Origin: Rhizophagus clarus | Taxonomy: Eukaryota; Glomeromycota; Glomeromycetes; Glomerales; Glomeraceae | DNA: 64,000 nt | Assembly (NCBI GenBank): GCA_015698045.1 | Contig: BLAL01000087.1 | Span: 558,001 to 622,000, forward strand | Reading direction: 5' to 3' | Shown: piece after piece, positions 36,161 to 48,022 of the stretch | Layout: every line of letters starts with the position of its first letter | How positions within the stretch are numbered: the first letter of the stretch is position 1 | Translations under genes and position numbers: made by a program | The notes under the pieces: generated by a model | The model's database searches: none | What the model saw: only the letters and a program-made list of their open reading frames with translations | Told to the model about the DNA's origin: nothing

Positions 36161-38495
36161 AATAAATCGCATGATAATAATATAATTATCATCCGTATCA
36201 CACAAGTTGCATGAATAGAATAGTTAAATTTCAGGCGGAATTTACTAATTTTGGTAACATGACGTCACCTGTGGTGATATTATTAAAATTTTTGTCAAAA
36301 TGTAAATATTTTGATAGCAGTATATATATACACATATTTTTTTTTATTACGTATCATTATTTGTTAAAACAGAATTAAAAACATTTAATAAATCCTTTTT
36401 AAAACGGATTTGAAAATAAATTAACGAACCTTTAGTAATGAATAACTGATGTTTTAATATAAAAGAAAAAAAATAAAAAGAAAAAAAGAAAATATTTTCA
36501 TATATTTATTTTTAATAATAAATTATTTGATACTGAGTATTTATTCATTGTTATAAATGGGAATAAAAATATACGTTGCAAGTACACTAATACTTTACGT
36601 CAAAAGTTTCATTTGATTAAATTAACCACAGAGATTTCAAAGTAAACTAATAAATAAATAAGAACGATCCTGTAACATTTTATTTTACAACGAAATTATT
36701 CTTACACTATTTCTAGTTGATAAATTTTTCATTACGAATTTAAAAATAATTATTAATCCGAAACATTATTCGACAATGCTTCTGCAATAGAGACTTCTAA
36801 TACACATTTTTATTGAAAGTTTTCTATCTGTAGGGGTCTACAAAGTATAGTACAGAATTTTAAAGCTTCCAACTAAAGTTTATGCCTCAATAACTTGCAT
36901 TTTGCTCAAAGGAAAGCGATACGATGATTCCAGAGACGGAATATTTTCAAAAAATTTGTTTTTTGGTCAACTGGAATCTTTTGGACAAGTGAACTATAAG
37001 AAGAAGATCTTAGAGGAAGGAACTTGGATTTATGAGAGTACGTTGCATCAGAAAAGCGGTTAGCCCTTTTTGGCAGTAGCTTACTCGATTTCTGTGGTTT
37101 TGCGCAGTCACATTTTGATGCAATGTCGCACGATTTCAAACCAATCAAATTCTGTACAGTTTCAATCACATGAGTGTCATAACGCCATGATCACGTGATT
37201 ATAAACGCCAAGAGCGATAGCAGATTTCGCCGAAGGAAGGTCTCTCCTTGGTTTACTTGGCGCAAAGCGGTAAAGAATAATCTCTCCTATGGGGACAATA
37301 TTTTTTGTCAAACATCGCACACATATTAGTTTTAGTGTAGCACCGGCTAAGGGTCTTCTTTTTGCCATATGTGTGCACGTAGTTGGAAAATTATTATTTT
37401 ATTTCATTTTTCTTTTTTTTGTAATTTTCGGTAATTAATTATTTTTTTTCGTCCGTCTGAACTCAGATATGTAGTAGTCCTTCAGCGCTATGCATTATAG
37501 GCTTTCTTGAGAGTAGTTAGAAACCGGTTCGTTAGAAAATAGTGGTTGTATTTGTTCCAACACGGCCAATTTCATGTGTTTGTACGTACTGATACTCATT
37601 TGTAAATAAATATGGACCTTATAGTACTGTTTACCAAGAAATAGAAAAAAAAATTATTTTTCAGTAAAACATTAGCAGACAGCAGTTGCACAAGCAGGAG
37701 TTCCTCGGCGCTTTGAATTACTTGTTTACGCTTAAAAGCCGACACTTTACTTAATTTTATTCCATTGTCTATTAGGTTACATACTTTTGACATTTAATAA
37801 AATGATTCCTTACAATCATTCTTTTTTCGTATAATTTCAATTATCATTGCCAAGAAAATAGTAATGATTGTAGCAATGAATTAAAGAATCTTGTTTATTT
37901 TTATTTTCCAAAATTATTCGATATATTTAAGATTTACACTTATGATTTAACCAGTATTTGAAATATGCACAACTCCATGCAAACTATTAAATTTATGAGT
38001 AATTTTGCGATCTAAAAATTCCGCAAAGAATTTCACTTACTGGATTTGGGAAATAAAACAATTCGAATTAAGTAGAATATTATAAGATATTAAATTACAC
38101 TTTTTATTATTTTTACATATTAAGTAAAAAAAAATAAACGTGTAACATTTCTTTGAATAATCACGTGATTCTGAACGGATAATATTCGGCATCTAAATAT
38201 AGGGCAAATACTCCGTGTATCATAATTTCTGTATTTAGAAATTGTTGAATTATTCGAAAACACATGATTATTTTACTAACCCGTCTTAGTAAAGTTTGTT
38301 TTATTTCATTTAGTAATGAGAAAAAATTAGCTCAAAAAAAAAAAAAAAATCTTATATAAAGGCTTCTCAATCATTTTGAATTTTTATCGTTAAAAAAAAA
38401 AAGAATATATCAGATATAAATCAAATCAAATATAATAATACTCTTCTTGAATATCAAAAAAATTTGCGATTTTTCCTTAAAAAGAAAAAATAAAG
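36161..38495. other. 2.3-kb intergenic stretch with a GC-richer patch
   Basis: 36840-37380 is clearly less AT-rich than its surroundings and has short reverse-strand open frames (36906-37169, 37177-37368) with Lys/Ser-rich content I do not recognise. It may be a promoter or transcribed leader, or an old repeat. Perfect ATCACGTGAT palindromes, or close forms, occur at about 37192 and 38161, the latter about 330 bp upstream of the P450. Confidence 0.4.
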
Positions 38496-38620
38496 ATGTA
38501 TCAAGCGGTTATTTTAGGATCTGTCCTATTGGTAACGCTTTACGTTTTGAAACGTATGCGTGATCCAAAATTGGTACGATAAAATTATAAATAATAATAA
38601 TTTATCGAAATTTGTTGTTT

Positions 38621-38656
<36 letters not shown>

Positions 38657-40380
38657 ATGCCACCGCTCGTTCGTTATAAATATCCAATTATTGGTCATAC
38701 TTATGATTATTATACTAATAGTGAAGAATTCTTTAAAAAATGTAGAGAAGAGGTTTGTAGGTTTCGTAAACTCAGATTTTTTGACGTTAAAAATATGTTT
38801 CACGTTAATTAAACCTTTACTTATTGTATTAGTACGGCGATGTCTTCAGTTTATATATTTGGGGTGAAGTAAAAACATTTGTTGGTAGGTTATAACGCAT
38901 CTTATTATGAATAAAAAAAAATCTCTTTTTATGTCCGAATTAACAATATCATATTATACGATCTTATAGGAAAAGAACATATGCAAGAAGTTTTAACAAG
39001 AGATGATTCATTTGATTTTACACAAGCATTTGAAAGAATTTTGCCGTTAAATGCAATGCTTAAAAATTTAATTAAATTTGAAAATTCAAGTAATAAAATA
39101 CTTAAGGAGTATGTTATAAATAAGCTAAGATTTTATACTGAACGTATGCAAAAGTGTCTCAATTCGGCCACACAAAAACATATTGGTGATTGTGATGAAC
39201 CAAAAGTTATTCATGATATATATAGTATGATGACTAAAATTATTTCTAATCCCATTTCAAATATTTTTATCGGTGAAGTAAGTGGTATATTTATTAAATA
39301 TTTTAATTTTATATTTTATATATATATTTTTATATTTCAAATTTACACTTATATTCATTTAGGAAGAATCAAAATATGAAGAAATTATAAGTACATTTTC
39401 AGAATTTACAACTGATGCAGTATACATTTTAAGAATTCCACCGTTACTTGATTTTATCTTTCCAGGACTCCAATATTACATCAATAGTACTATGTTAAAA
39501 CTAGGAATATATAATCCAGCAGTTAAACATCAAGAAGTACTTATTAAGCACATTAAAAAACAAGTTACTAAGCGTTTACAAGAGAAAGAAAAATATGGAG
39601 ATTCTTGGAAACGTCCTGATGATTTCATTCAGGATATTTTAGAAAATTGGTTTGATCCCAAGAATATTAAATATGAAGAATTAGCGGATGTAATGTGTTT
39701 ATATATTTTTGTATCGATTCATACGACATCAAATAGTTGCACACATGCTATTATGAATTTGGCATCCAGACCTGAATATGCACAAGAATTATATGAAGAA
39801 CAATTAGAAGTTCAAAAAGAAGCAGATGAAAATGGTATACTCCCATTTGAAGCACTTAATAACATGAAAAAATTAGATAGTTTTGTTAGAGAATCTTTAA
39901 GATTATCTGAAGGTGTGATAACAATTCCACACGTTACATTAAAAGATTCCACATTTTCTAATGGATTACAAGTACCAAAAGGTCGTCCAGTCTTTCTTTA
40001 TACTGATGATGTTTATCGAGATGAATCATTACAAGGTCCAAATCCAAAGTCTTTTGAACCATTCAGACATGTAGATACGAATTCTTCGGCATCGAAAATT
40101 GGTAAAAACTACGTTATATTTGGAGGCGGCAAACACGCGTAAGTGTATTATTCAATTTTTTTTTTAAAATCTTTTGCAAATATAACTTAACCTAGTTATC
40201 GCTAAATTATTTAGATGTCCTGGAAGACAACTTGCTGTAAACGAAATCAAATTTTTCTTACATAATGTTATATTAAGATATAATTTACGTACCGAAAGTG
40301 GTAAAATTGAGGGACCAAAAATAGTTGGTCCAATGAAACTTCCAAGTAATTCTGGAATTATTTTTGAAAAGAGAAAATAA
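38496..40380 (+). CDS. Cytochrome P450 monooxygenase, membrane-anchored
   Basis: Six exons with GT-AG introns: 38496-38573, 38654-38752, 38833-38884, 38970-39277, 39363-40138 and 40215-40380, giving 492 residues. The N-terminus has a membrane anchor (VILGSVLLVTLYVLKR) followed by a Pro-rich hinge (NMPPLVRYKYPIIGH). The helix-I segment is VSIHTTSNSCTHA, without the usual acidic residue before the Thr pair. The ExxR motif is ESLR. A PERF-like FEPFRHV follows. The haem-binding loop FGGGKHACPGR holds the Cys ligand and is split by the last intron. It should be an ER-bound haem-thiolate oxidase. The helix-I form resembles fungal oxidases with ent-kaurene oxidase-like annotation. The substrate is unknown, and there is no biosynthetic cluster around it. 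Confidence 0.92.
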
Positions 40381-41474
40381 TTACATTAATGTTTTCTAAT
40401 TAATTATTTATTTTCTTCTAATTATTTCGCATTTGGTATAAATTATAAATATGTAGCATTCCTAGTTTATATATAGATATACATATATATATATGTACAT
40501 TTTTTTAATAGCAGTTTCAACAGTATTTATCTAATTCAATAAACTTTTATGCATTATAAAATTAATATATATTTAAATGGAAATTAAGTTTCTGTAAAGA
40601 ATATATAACATTTAGACGAGATGTAAATAATTTTCTTCGTTCGCTTTCCGAATTTTTAAAATTATTTTGTTTTCCAACAGGATAAAATTTTTACATAATT
40701 TAAAATTCTACGACTAAGTTAATTAATATTTGTGAAAATCATAAAATCCTCCACCCTTCAAATTTTACTTTTCTTTGAAATCAGCATTATTTAATATTTC
40801 TATATACAGTATTATTTAAACAATTTTATTGATATACTGTATTACCAATAATTTTTAAATTTTAAAATTGTATTTTAAAGTTCATAGAACTTTTTACATA
40901 TACTAATAAGTTAATCCTCTTGAATCGTTAAAAGAACGATATATTTTAACTAAAAATTATTCAATATCTCATTATTATTAGTTTTCCAAATAATTGGTTA
41001 CTAGAATTTGCACGGCACTATCCATCGCCACGGAGAGCGCAAACTTTTGTTAACCGAAGACGCACGAGGTCCACATTTTATATGTAGACTTTAAGGATTG
41101 GAAACATGGCATAAAATTATATAAGTAGACGTACTATTTGAGACTAAAAAAAAAAATTATTTATTCTAATTTGTGGTTACTTTGAAAGTTACTTGTCAAA
41201 TTTTACTACACTTCACGTGTTTCTAGTACGAAACATTTTTTAATCGATCCGAACTGATAAAGATCGAGCATGATTAATGTTTAAAGTGATCATGAAAACT
41301 TTGTGACCAAACCCGCTTGACATGCCAGTGCAGCTATAATGATAGCTGTGTCAGGTAAGATATCCTTTTAATATAAATATAAATGAACTTATTGCTAAAA
41401 TCATTTAACAAATATCACGTAAATAAAGAAAATGATTTACCGAATAACATAATCTACTATATCTACTATATCTA
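40381..41474. other. Spacer downstream of the P450
   Basis: AT-rich. A GC-richer patch at 41005-41080 (CACGGCACTATCCATCGCCA) has no identity I can name. No gene. Confidence 0.4.
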
Positions 41475-42466
41475 TCTACTATATAATAATTGTTTTCCTG
41501 TGTTACCGTAACGTTTAGACTACAATTTATACCTGTGTATCCGTAACGTTTAGACTACGAATTTATACTTGTGTACCTGTAACGTTTATATAAAATCGCG
41601 TTTATAGAACCGTAATTATAAATTATAAACCATGTAAAAATTTTATGTTTTTGAACTATGTTATAAATAGTAATAGTAATAAACAAATATATCAAATGTA
41701 GTATAAACCTTAACATAGAGTTAAAGCTCCGCAGCTAAGCTTTTCAAGCTGAGCCAAGCTGAGCCATGTTTAAAATGGCTTGATGGCTCGCGAGCCAGCT
41801 TGAAAAAGCTCGAGCCAGTTATTGAGCTCGGCGAGCCGAGCCGAGCCGGTAATGGGGCTCGGCTCGAAAAGCTCGAGCTGCCTCGCAAGCCAGCTCGATC
41901 TATCATACTTTTAATAATTAAAACGTTTCGCAACGTTTTTTTTAATTGTCTTAATGAAAACCGTTGCGAAAACGGGTTTCAATGTTAATATTAATTTAAT
42001 TAAAAAAAACGTTTCGCAACGTTTTTTTTAATCGCTTTAATGAAAACCGTTGCGAAACGTTTTTCAGCATTAGCTTGATTAAAAAAAAAACGTTTCGTAA
42101 CGTTTTTTTTAATTGTTTTAGTAAAATACGTTGCGAAAACGTTTTCAACATTAATTTAATTAAAAAAAGCGCTTCGCAACGTTTTTTTTAATTGCTTTAA
42201 TGAAAACCGTTGCGATACATTTTCCAGCATTATTTTAATTAAAAAAAAAACGTTTCGCAACTTTTTTTTAATCATTTTAATGAAAAACGTTGCGAAACGT
42301 TTTTCTGATAATAAAGCTCGAGCCAGCTCGAGCCGGCTCATACGGAGCACTTCATAGAGTAAACTGCATAAAAAATCACGTTTATAGACTTTAGACTTAA
42401 CCGTCGTACCGATAACATCATGTATATGTTTATGTGACGTTGCGGAGCAACGGGTTTAACGGCTAG
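41475..42466 (+). mobile_element. Small non-autonomous Helitron
   Basis: The 3' end has the Helitron signature: a perfect hairpin CGTTGCGGAGCAACG at 42438-42452, then CTAG at 42463-42466 followed by host T. The best 5' end is TCTACTATATAATAAT at 41475, preceded by host A, although the start could be 41471 because TCTAC is repeated there. There is no target duplication, as expected. It carries no Rep/helicase, so it must depend on an autonomous copy elsewhere. A second inverted-repeat block lies inside. Confidence 0.65.
41723..42352. repeat. Nested inverted-repeat block with tandem palindromes
   Basis: The outer parts are GC-rich (GCTCGAGCCAGCTCGAGCC-like, GAGCCGAGCCGAGCC) and start and end GCTCCG/CGGAGC. 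Between 41925 and 42310 about five units of about 75-80 bp each contain AAACGTTTCGCAACGTTTTT and CCGTTGCGAAACG. Each unit can fold, and adjacent units pair with one another. Probably a MITE inserted into, or captured by, the Helitron. The target duplication is unclear. Confidence 0.55.
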
Positions 42467-42526
42467 TAAAGAATAATTAATTTCTTTAAAAAAATTCCAT
42501 AAATGGAATATTAAACGCTAATCTAA

Positions 42527-43541
42527 TTATCTTCTGATAACCGCAATAAATATTGCTGTTAGGATAAGAACTTGACCTGTCATTATACTAAGTACCATCA
42601 TAAAGATTTAAATCAAAACCGTTACCGAATATTGGACCATGAAGACCACCATAATTAATACCTATAGAATATTAATCACCATAACTATAACCAACTCTTG
42701 CACTATCAAGATTATCTTTATCTGCAAATAAGAATATATCCTTGAACTATTTGTTCTGAATTTGAAACTCTACAATAACAATGGTAGCTCTTCTATTTTC
42801 ACACCTTTCATAAAATACTGTAGCTATATTACCATCCCTGCTGGTTCTATATAAAAAATTAAACCTATCTACGTGTATTTCTCCTATGAATCCAATTTAC
42901 AAAACTACAATGTGATTTTGATTAATTATAACAGAATCAATATTACATCTGGAGGTCTTGTATCGTTAATTAGTCGATGATTTCGACTTTCGAGTCGTGT
43001 GGAATTGGAACATATTATTAACTATGCCACTTGGTATTATTTCTCTGTATGGATATACTCTAGTAGTAGCAAAAGTTTTGGAGAAATATGACAAAATCTT
43101 ATAAGCGGGATAAATCTATCAATAGTTCTTTCCATTATTGCGGTTTCATCACTATCTCATTGTGTAGGATCTTATGAAATGTTCCGATTTTGAGTCAAAC
43201 ACCACTTAATCAAAGTTTCCCAGATATCAATTTCATCTGGCGATAAAATCGTCCTTTTGAAAAGTAAATCCAATAAAGGTGCTTGCAAACTAGTAAAGTG
43301 GTTTGAATTTAATAATCTCGCAAATTTTTTCGATGCAAATATCCAGCAAACTTGTAAAAGCATTACCTTGATAAATCTCTTCCAAGAATTTCAATAGAGT
43401 TTTCCTGCACGTAATTATCTCTATTTATGATCAAATATTCTTGAATATAATTAGTTAATATTTGAATATCAATTTCATTTACTGCTATCGAAAGCCTTAA
43501 AATATCAGGACCATCTAGTTGATCCAAATCAATAAATAAAT
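42527..43541 (-). pseudogene. BTB-BACK-TLDc pseudogene lacking exon 1
   Basis: Reverse-strand remains of exon 2 only. The acceptor CAG|ATTTATTTAT at 43541 is followed by the DLDQL region with a short deletion. A BACK piece in frame at 43363-43172 reads NSNHFTSLQAPLLDLLFKR and DEIDIWETLIKWCLTQN. TLDc pieces are broken by several stops and deletions. The conserved upstream motif lies only about 60 bp upstream, so exon 1 and the intron were removed by a deletion. The Helitron ends 60 bp from its 3' side. Confidence 0.85.
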
Positions 43542-43600
43542 CTGGAGTTTTAACACAATTTTATAAATGTGACAGTGGCACAAATTCTTTTAGATGTACT

Positions 43601-43632
43601 ATCACATGTAGTTGCGGATAAATGTTGATCCT
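43601..43632 (-). promoter_or_regulatory. Retained BTB-family upstream motif
   Basis: ATCACATGTAGTTGCGGATA followed by AATGTTGATCC. Same as upstream of genes 4 and 5, kept although the gene is dead. Confidence 0.5.
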
Positions 43633-44389
43633 TTTATGCAAGATTAGAATAGTTGAGGATAATTTAGGAATAGTGCTGTGACGCAATTTAGTATATGGTA
43701 TTTTAATTTTACATGCAAATTTTGTTTATTATATATAATATATTGGACAACGTTGAGTATATATAAATAGGTGTTATTTAGGATTTAATCCTTGTATGAA
43801 TTTTAGGAATTATAGGAATAAACTAATATGCGTAATTTTCAAATGTAGAAGTGACCGCTCCAATTTAATTGTTTGTTTAACGTACTCGTCCCCTCTATTT
43901 CTTAAAATCTGATTGGAATAAACATATAATATCAAATATTATATTATGATTTTCTGAAATTTTCCGAATTATTATATATGCTTGTTTATTGTAAACCCCC
44001 AATAAAAACATTACGTTAAGAATTGACAAATAATTTTTTTATTCAGCTAATTTTCTTTAATTTTGATGGATTTATTTATTTATTTAATAATAATATATAT
44101 TTCGCTCATTTTTATTTATTTTCATTTTCAATATTTTCGCTTTTTTTTTTTTTATTTTGCTTATCTTCAATGTATCAATACCAAACATAAATATTTAAAT
44201 AATTATTTAATTATAATCTTGACTCCTGTATAAATTTTCTCAATTCGTTCGAAATTCATACAGAATTTTTATTCTCGGAAACATAATTGTGTGAAGGGAT
44301 CTTCTTCACGAATCTATTACTGTATACGATTAATATCGAAAATGTATACAAAAATAATCTTTATGATTTTCTGTTCGCTTAAAAAAATA
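43633..44389. other. AT-rich spacer
   Basis: Low-complexity AT sequence. No gene or repeat named. Confidence 0.5.
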
Positions 44390-45960
44390 TAAAATATAAT
44401 GTAAATTTTATTAAGTGATATATAAATCTTTTTACATATAATTTAAACTAAATAAATTTTATAAATTATTAGTGTTTTTGATATATAAATCTTTTTTTAC
44501 ATATAATTTAAACTAAATAAATTTTATGTATTCGTTATAAATAAATTTAAAAAAAATTATAAAATACATAATATCTTATTAAATGGTTTTAATTTTTACA
44601 TAAAATTTAGACTAAGTAATGAATCAGTTATAAATTTAAAAACATTAACGAACAATAATTAAATACACAAGTTTAAAAATTATAAATGTAATATAAATTT
44701 TATTAAGTGATTTATTAAATTTATAGAACTCAAAAAATCTTCAGGCTTGACTTTGTTTTTAGTGAAAGGTACTTCTGACGTTTTGAGAATGAGGCGCAGT
44801 CAGATTAATCTGCGTCCTTTTTTTATAGCTGGTTATCTAAAAAATAGAATACTAAAAAAGTGTTAGTAGATATTTCCATATCAAACGATGTACTCTGCCG
44901 ATCCTATAATCCTGGCCAGAAATCATAGTGGTCGTACTTATCATTCGAACAAGGTTAAGGAACCCCCCCTCCTACTAGTAGTAATCTCTGGGCGCTATGC
45001 TACCCCTGTCCTCAGAATCTCGATTCGCAGGGGATGGGGTATTTATATAGATCTAAGACCAAACATGGAAAGGCATACTAAGTAAGATCAGCTATAAAAA
45101 CACCTGAAACTTACCAAAGTTCTTTATATCGTATTTTTGTCTTTAATACTTTCAATCAACAATTGTGTATCATTCTTGATTTTTATTTTATTTCATTTAT
45201 TTTTTTCTTTAATAACTTTGATAAAAAAGCTTGATAAATTTTTGAAAAAAAACTAAAAATAGAGATCTTATATATTTTATGAAAAATATATGACTCAAAA
45301 TTATGAAAATTAAACACAATGATGCATGATCTGAAACTATGACTCTAATTTGACTCTTTTTATGAATATTGAGTTCAATAATACAAAAAATATTCAATTT
45401 GCAATGACTCATAAAGTATATGTATCTATAATAATGATTATTATATGTTTATTATTACTCATCTTATATATATATCACCAATATTATAATTATTGAGTCA
45501 TCAAAGAAGAAACTAGCTGTTTCCATATGAGTCATAATAAAATGAATTAAACTGTCATTTGTCAATTTTATTTGTTGTTATAATTGTGATATTTTGCATC
45601 ATAATGACTGACAGTCAATCTTATGTGTTATCTGAAACTATGACTCTAATTTGAAACTATGACTCAGACTCAAACTCTTTTACGAATATTGAGTTCAATA
45701 ATACAAAAAATATTTAAATTTGTGTATGTATATATATTATCAATATTATAATTATTGAGTCATCAAAGAAGAATCCAGCTGTTTCCATATGAGTCATAAT
45801 AAAATAAATTAAACTGTCATCTGTCAATTTTATTTGTCTTATTTTTCTTTAATCATAAAAAGTCAGAGTTATACGATATGTTATAATTGTGATATTTTGT
45901 ATCATAGTAATTGACACAAATATTACATTATGTTATTACAGTAGTGTCACTATGTTACTT
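44390..45960 (+). repeat. Dispersed repeat family R1, copy B
   Basis: The fullest copy. It has a duplicated leader (ACATATAATTTAAACTAAAT at 44443 and 44502), a potential stem (GGCGCAG with CTGCGTCC) followed by T7 at about 44793-44827, the GC-richer core 44879-45120 with the 65-codon frame 44888-45085, and downstream copies of AACTATGACTCAGACTCAA. The core differs from copy A by only a few bases. It also serves as an empty-site reference for the two insertions in copy C. Confidence 0.7.
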
Positions 45961-47034
45961 TACAGAAACCTGGTGTTTTGTGACCCAGCAGTCACGTGTT
46001 TGTCACCAAATATTTTCAAATTAGTATCTATCTTGGGACGACATTTTTTATTAAGTTTCTGATAATATTTTGATGAAGATTTGACAAAAACCAGTCTCGA
46101 AATAGTGGCAAACTGGAATAGCAATGTTTAAAAAATAGCAAATGACATCAAATATCAGTTGAAACAAGTTAATCAAGACATTTGTGCGACGTATCTGTGA
46201 GTATACAACAATTGATTAAATCATTTCTTAAGATGCTAAAATTATTTTTTTTTTGTTTTGTATTTATAGTTTTATATTTATTTTCTTTTTGAAGTATTAA
46301 AAATTCGTAAAATTAGATAAAATACTTTGCTAACAACCAAAAATTTTCTAAATGTATTTTGGTCTTGTAGGACATCGTACAATGCATTAATTGCAATATT
46401 AATTTATTAACAATAAATTGTAGCAAAGTATATTACAAATATATTATCTAATGTTTCACTTGTTACAATTGGATAGCCACAGATTTTTAAGCGATCAACG
46501 TACTAAATTTCCGTTGACAAAGCGTCCCTGGTGACACAATTATAACAAGGTGGAAAGGACGATGGTATCACATGATTGATCTGATGCTATCCGTATCAAA
46601 TTGTTCCTTACAAAAAAAAGCTAAAAGCCATTTTTTTAAGGGTTTTCATGCATCCAGATTCAATCTCTCATCAAGATCCATGCACATATTGAAATCTTGC
46701 GCCAAAAAATTTTTTTTGAAATTTTGAACCAAAAAAAAGTTAAAACCATTTGACAGTTTAATTAAACCTTTAAAAAGAGGCTTGACAGTTTGATAAAAAA
46801 AAAATAATTAATTAATTAAAAAAAAGCTTTGGTTCAATAGAAACTTTTTAAAAATTAACATTAAAAAAAGAAGTTTGATAGTTTAATTAAAACTTTTAAA
46901 AGAAATTTAAAAAAAAAATAATCAAAAAGTTTTGACTTTGATCAAACCTTTAAAAGAGTTTTAGCTCTTCAATCGATATAACACACGTGATTACAAATAC
47001 CTTTATAATTATGCTTATAAAAATTAATAAATTT

Positions 47035-47215
47035 CTATTATTAGTAAAATTATAAGTAAAATTTATTTTCAACAAAATCATAAGGGATAAAAATATAAAA
47101 TAGTAAAATTTTATTATCAGTAAAATCATAAGGGATAAAATATAAAATAGTAAAATTTTATTATCAGCAAAATCATTAGCGATAAATTAATAAAACTCTA
47201 AGTGAAAAAATTAAT
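47035..47215 (+). repeat. Tandem repeat, about 55-bp unit, three copies
   Basis: Units built from AAAATCATAAGGGATAAAA, then TATAAAATAGTAAAATTTTA. The copies degrade toward the right end. Confidence 0.65.
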
Positions 47216-47224
47216 AAAAATTCT

Positions 47225-47445
47225 ACTACTAATTTAAGTATCAAATTACACGCGTATTTAAATTTAAGCTATCTATTAATTTAGGCTATTTATTTAATTA
47301 AACGCGTATTTAATTTAATCTATTTAATCTATTTAAGTATTAAATTTAGCTATTGTGTTAAATTAAATGACTTAAACGTGTATTTAAATTTAATCTATTA
47401 GTTTAAGCTATTTTAAGTATTAAATCAGACGCGTATCTAAGTATT
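47225..47445 (+). repeat. Degenerate tandem repeat with ACGCGTATTTAA
   Basis: Four irregular copies of ACGCGTATTTAAATTTAA followed by CTATTTAAGTATTAAAT-type text. No coding potential. Confidence 0.6.
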
Positions 47446-47904
47446 TTATTAAAGTTAAAAATAATTGTAATTTATTTCTTAAAGTTAATCTTATATCCAC
47501 CATAAATTTTTGCAGACTGTTGATGTTTGACAAGTACTATAAAATTTTTATTTTCCATAACTAACTAATATGTGTAATACGCAAATTATTTCTAGAAAAA
47601 TATAAAGTGATAAAGCACAAATTAATTTCACAAAGTTAAAAATGTTTCAAAATAATTAGCTCCTCTTGACCATTGTCAAAATTATATAAGAAATCATTAA
47701 TCACTATAATACTTTTAACATACAAACCCATCATATATCGTATGAAAGAGTTACTAAAATAAATAAATAAACAAAGAACCATATACACTAGTTCTTTCAT
47801 CATACAACTTTTCAACAAAAATTCAATCAATTCGTCATATGATTCAGTTAGATGAATATTTATCAAGTGAATCACGTGACATTATATTAATAATAATTGA
47901 ACGA

Positions 47905-48020
47905 TCAATTAAACTTTTTTTTAATTCTACTCTTTCTCTGTTTCCCACACTTTCGCCCTCTTCCATTTCTACACTTTTGTCTTCCTCTTTCCCAATATTT
48001 TTCCTTTTCTCTCTCTTTTT
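47905..48020 (+). other. Pyrimidine-rich leader before micro-exon array 1
   Basis: A run of CTTTCTCTGTTTCCCACAC, CCCTCTTCCATTTC and TCCTCTTTCCC leads into TTTTTAG|ATG at 48021. Similar C/T-rich leaders precede the arrays at 50340-50520, 51300-51440 and 60560-60610. Possibly a promoter or 5' UTR feature of a common transcript type. Confidence 0.4.
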
Positions 48021-48022
48021 AG

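Larger units (their letters stand above)
45961..47904. other. Gene-poor spacer
   Basis: No supported gene. The reverse open frame 47636-47875 and forward 47839-48042 overlap and have no recognisable motif. Two simple tandem arrays occur and are listed separately. 46480-46600 is a less AT-rich patch of unknown nature. Confidence 0.4.

Noticed and set aside
36906-37368. Two reverse-strand frames in a GC-richer patch
   Set aside because: No recognisable domain, and the stop-free length is expected at this composition. Kept only as a note on the region.
41721-42350. Open frames in the Helitron interior
   Set aside because: They follow the GCTCGAGCC and AAACGTTTCG repeats, overlap on opposite strands, and show no protein motif.
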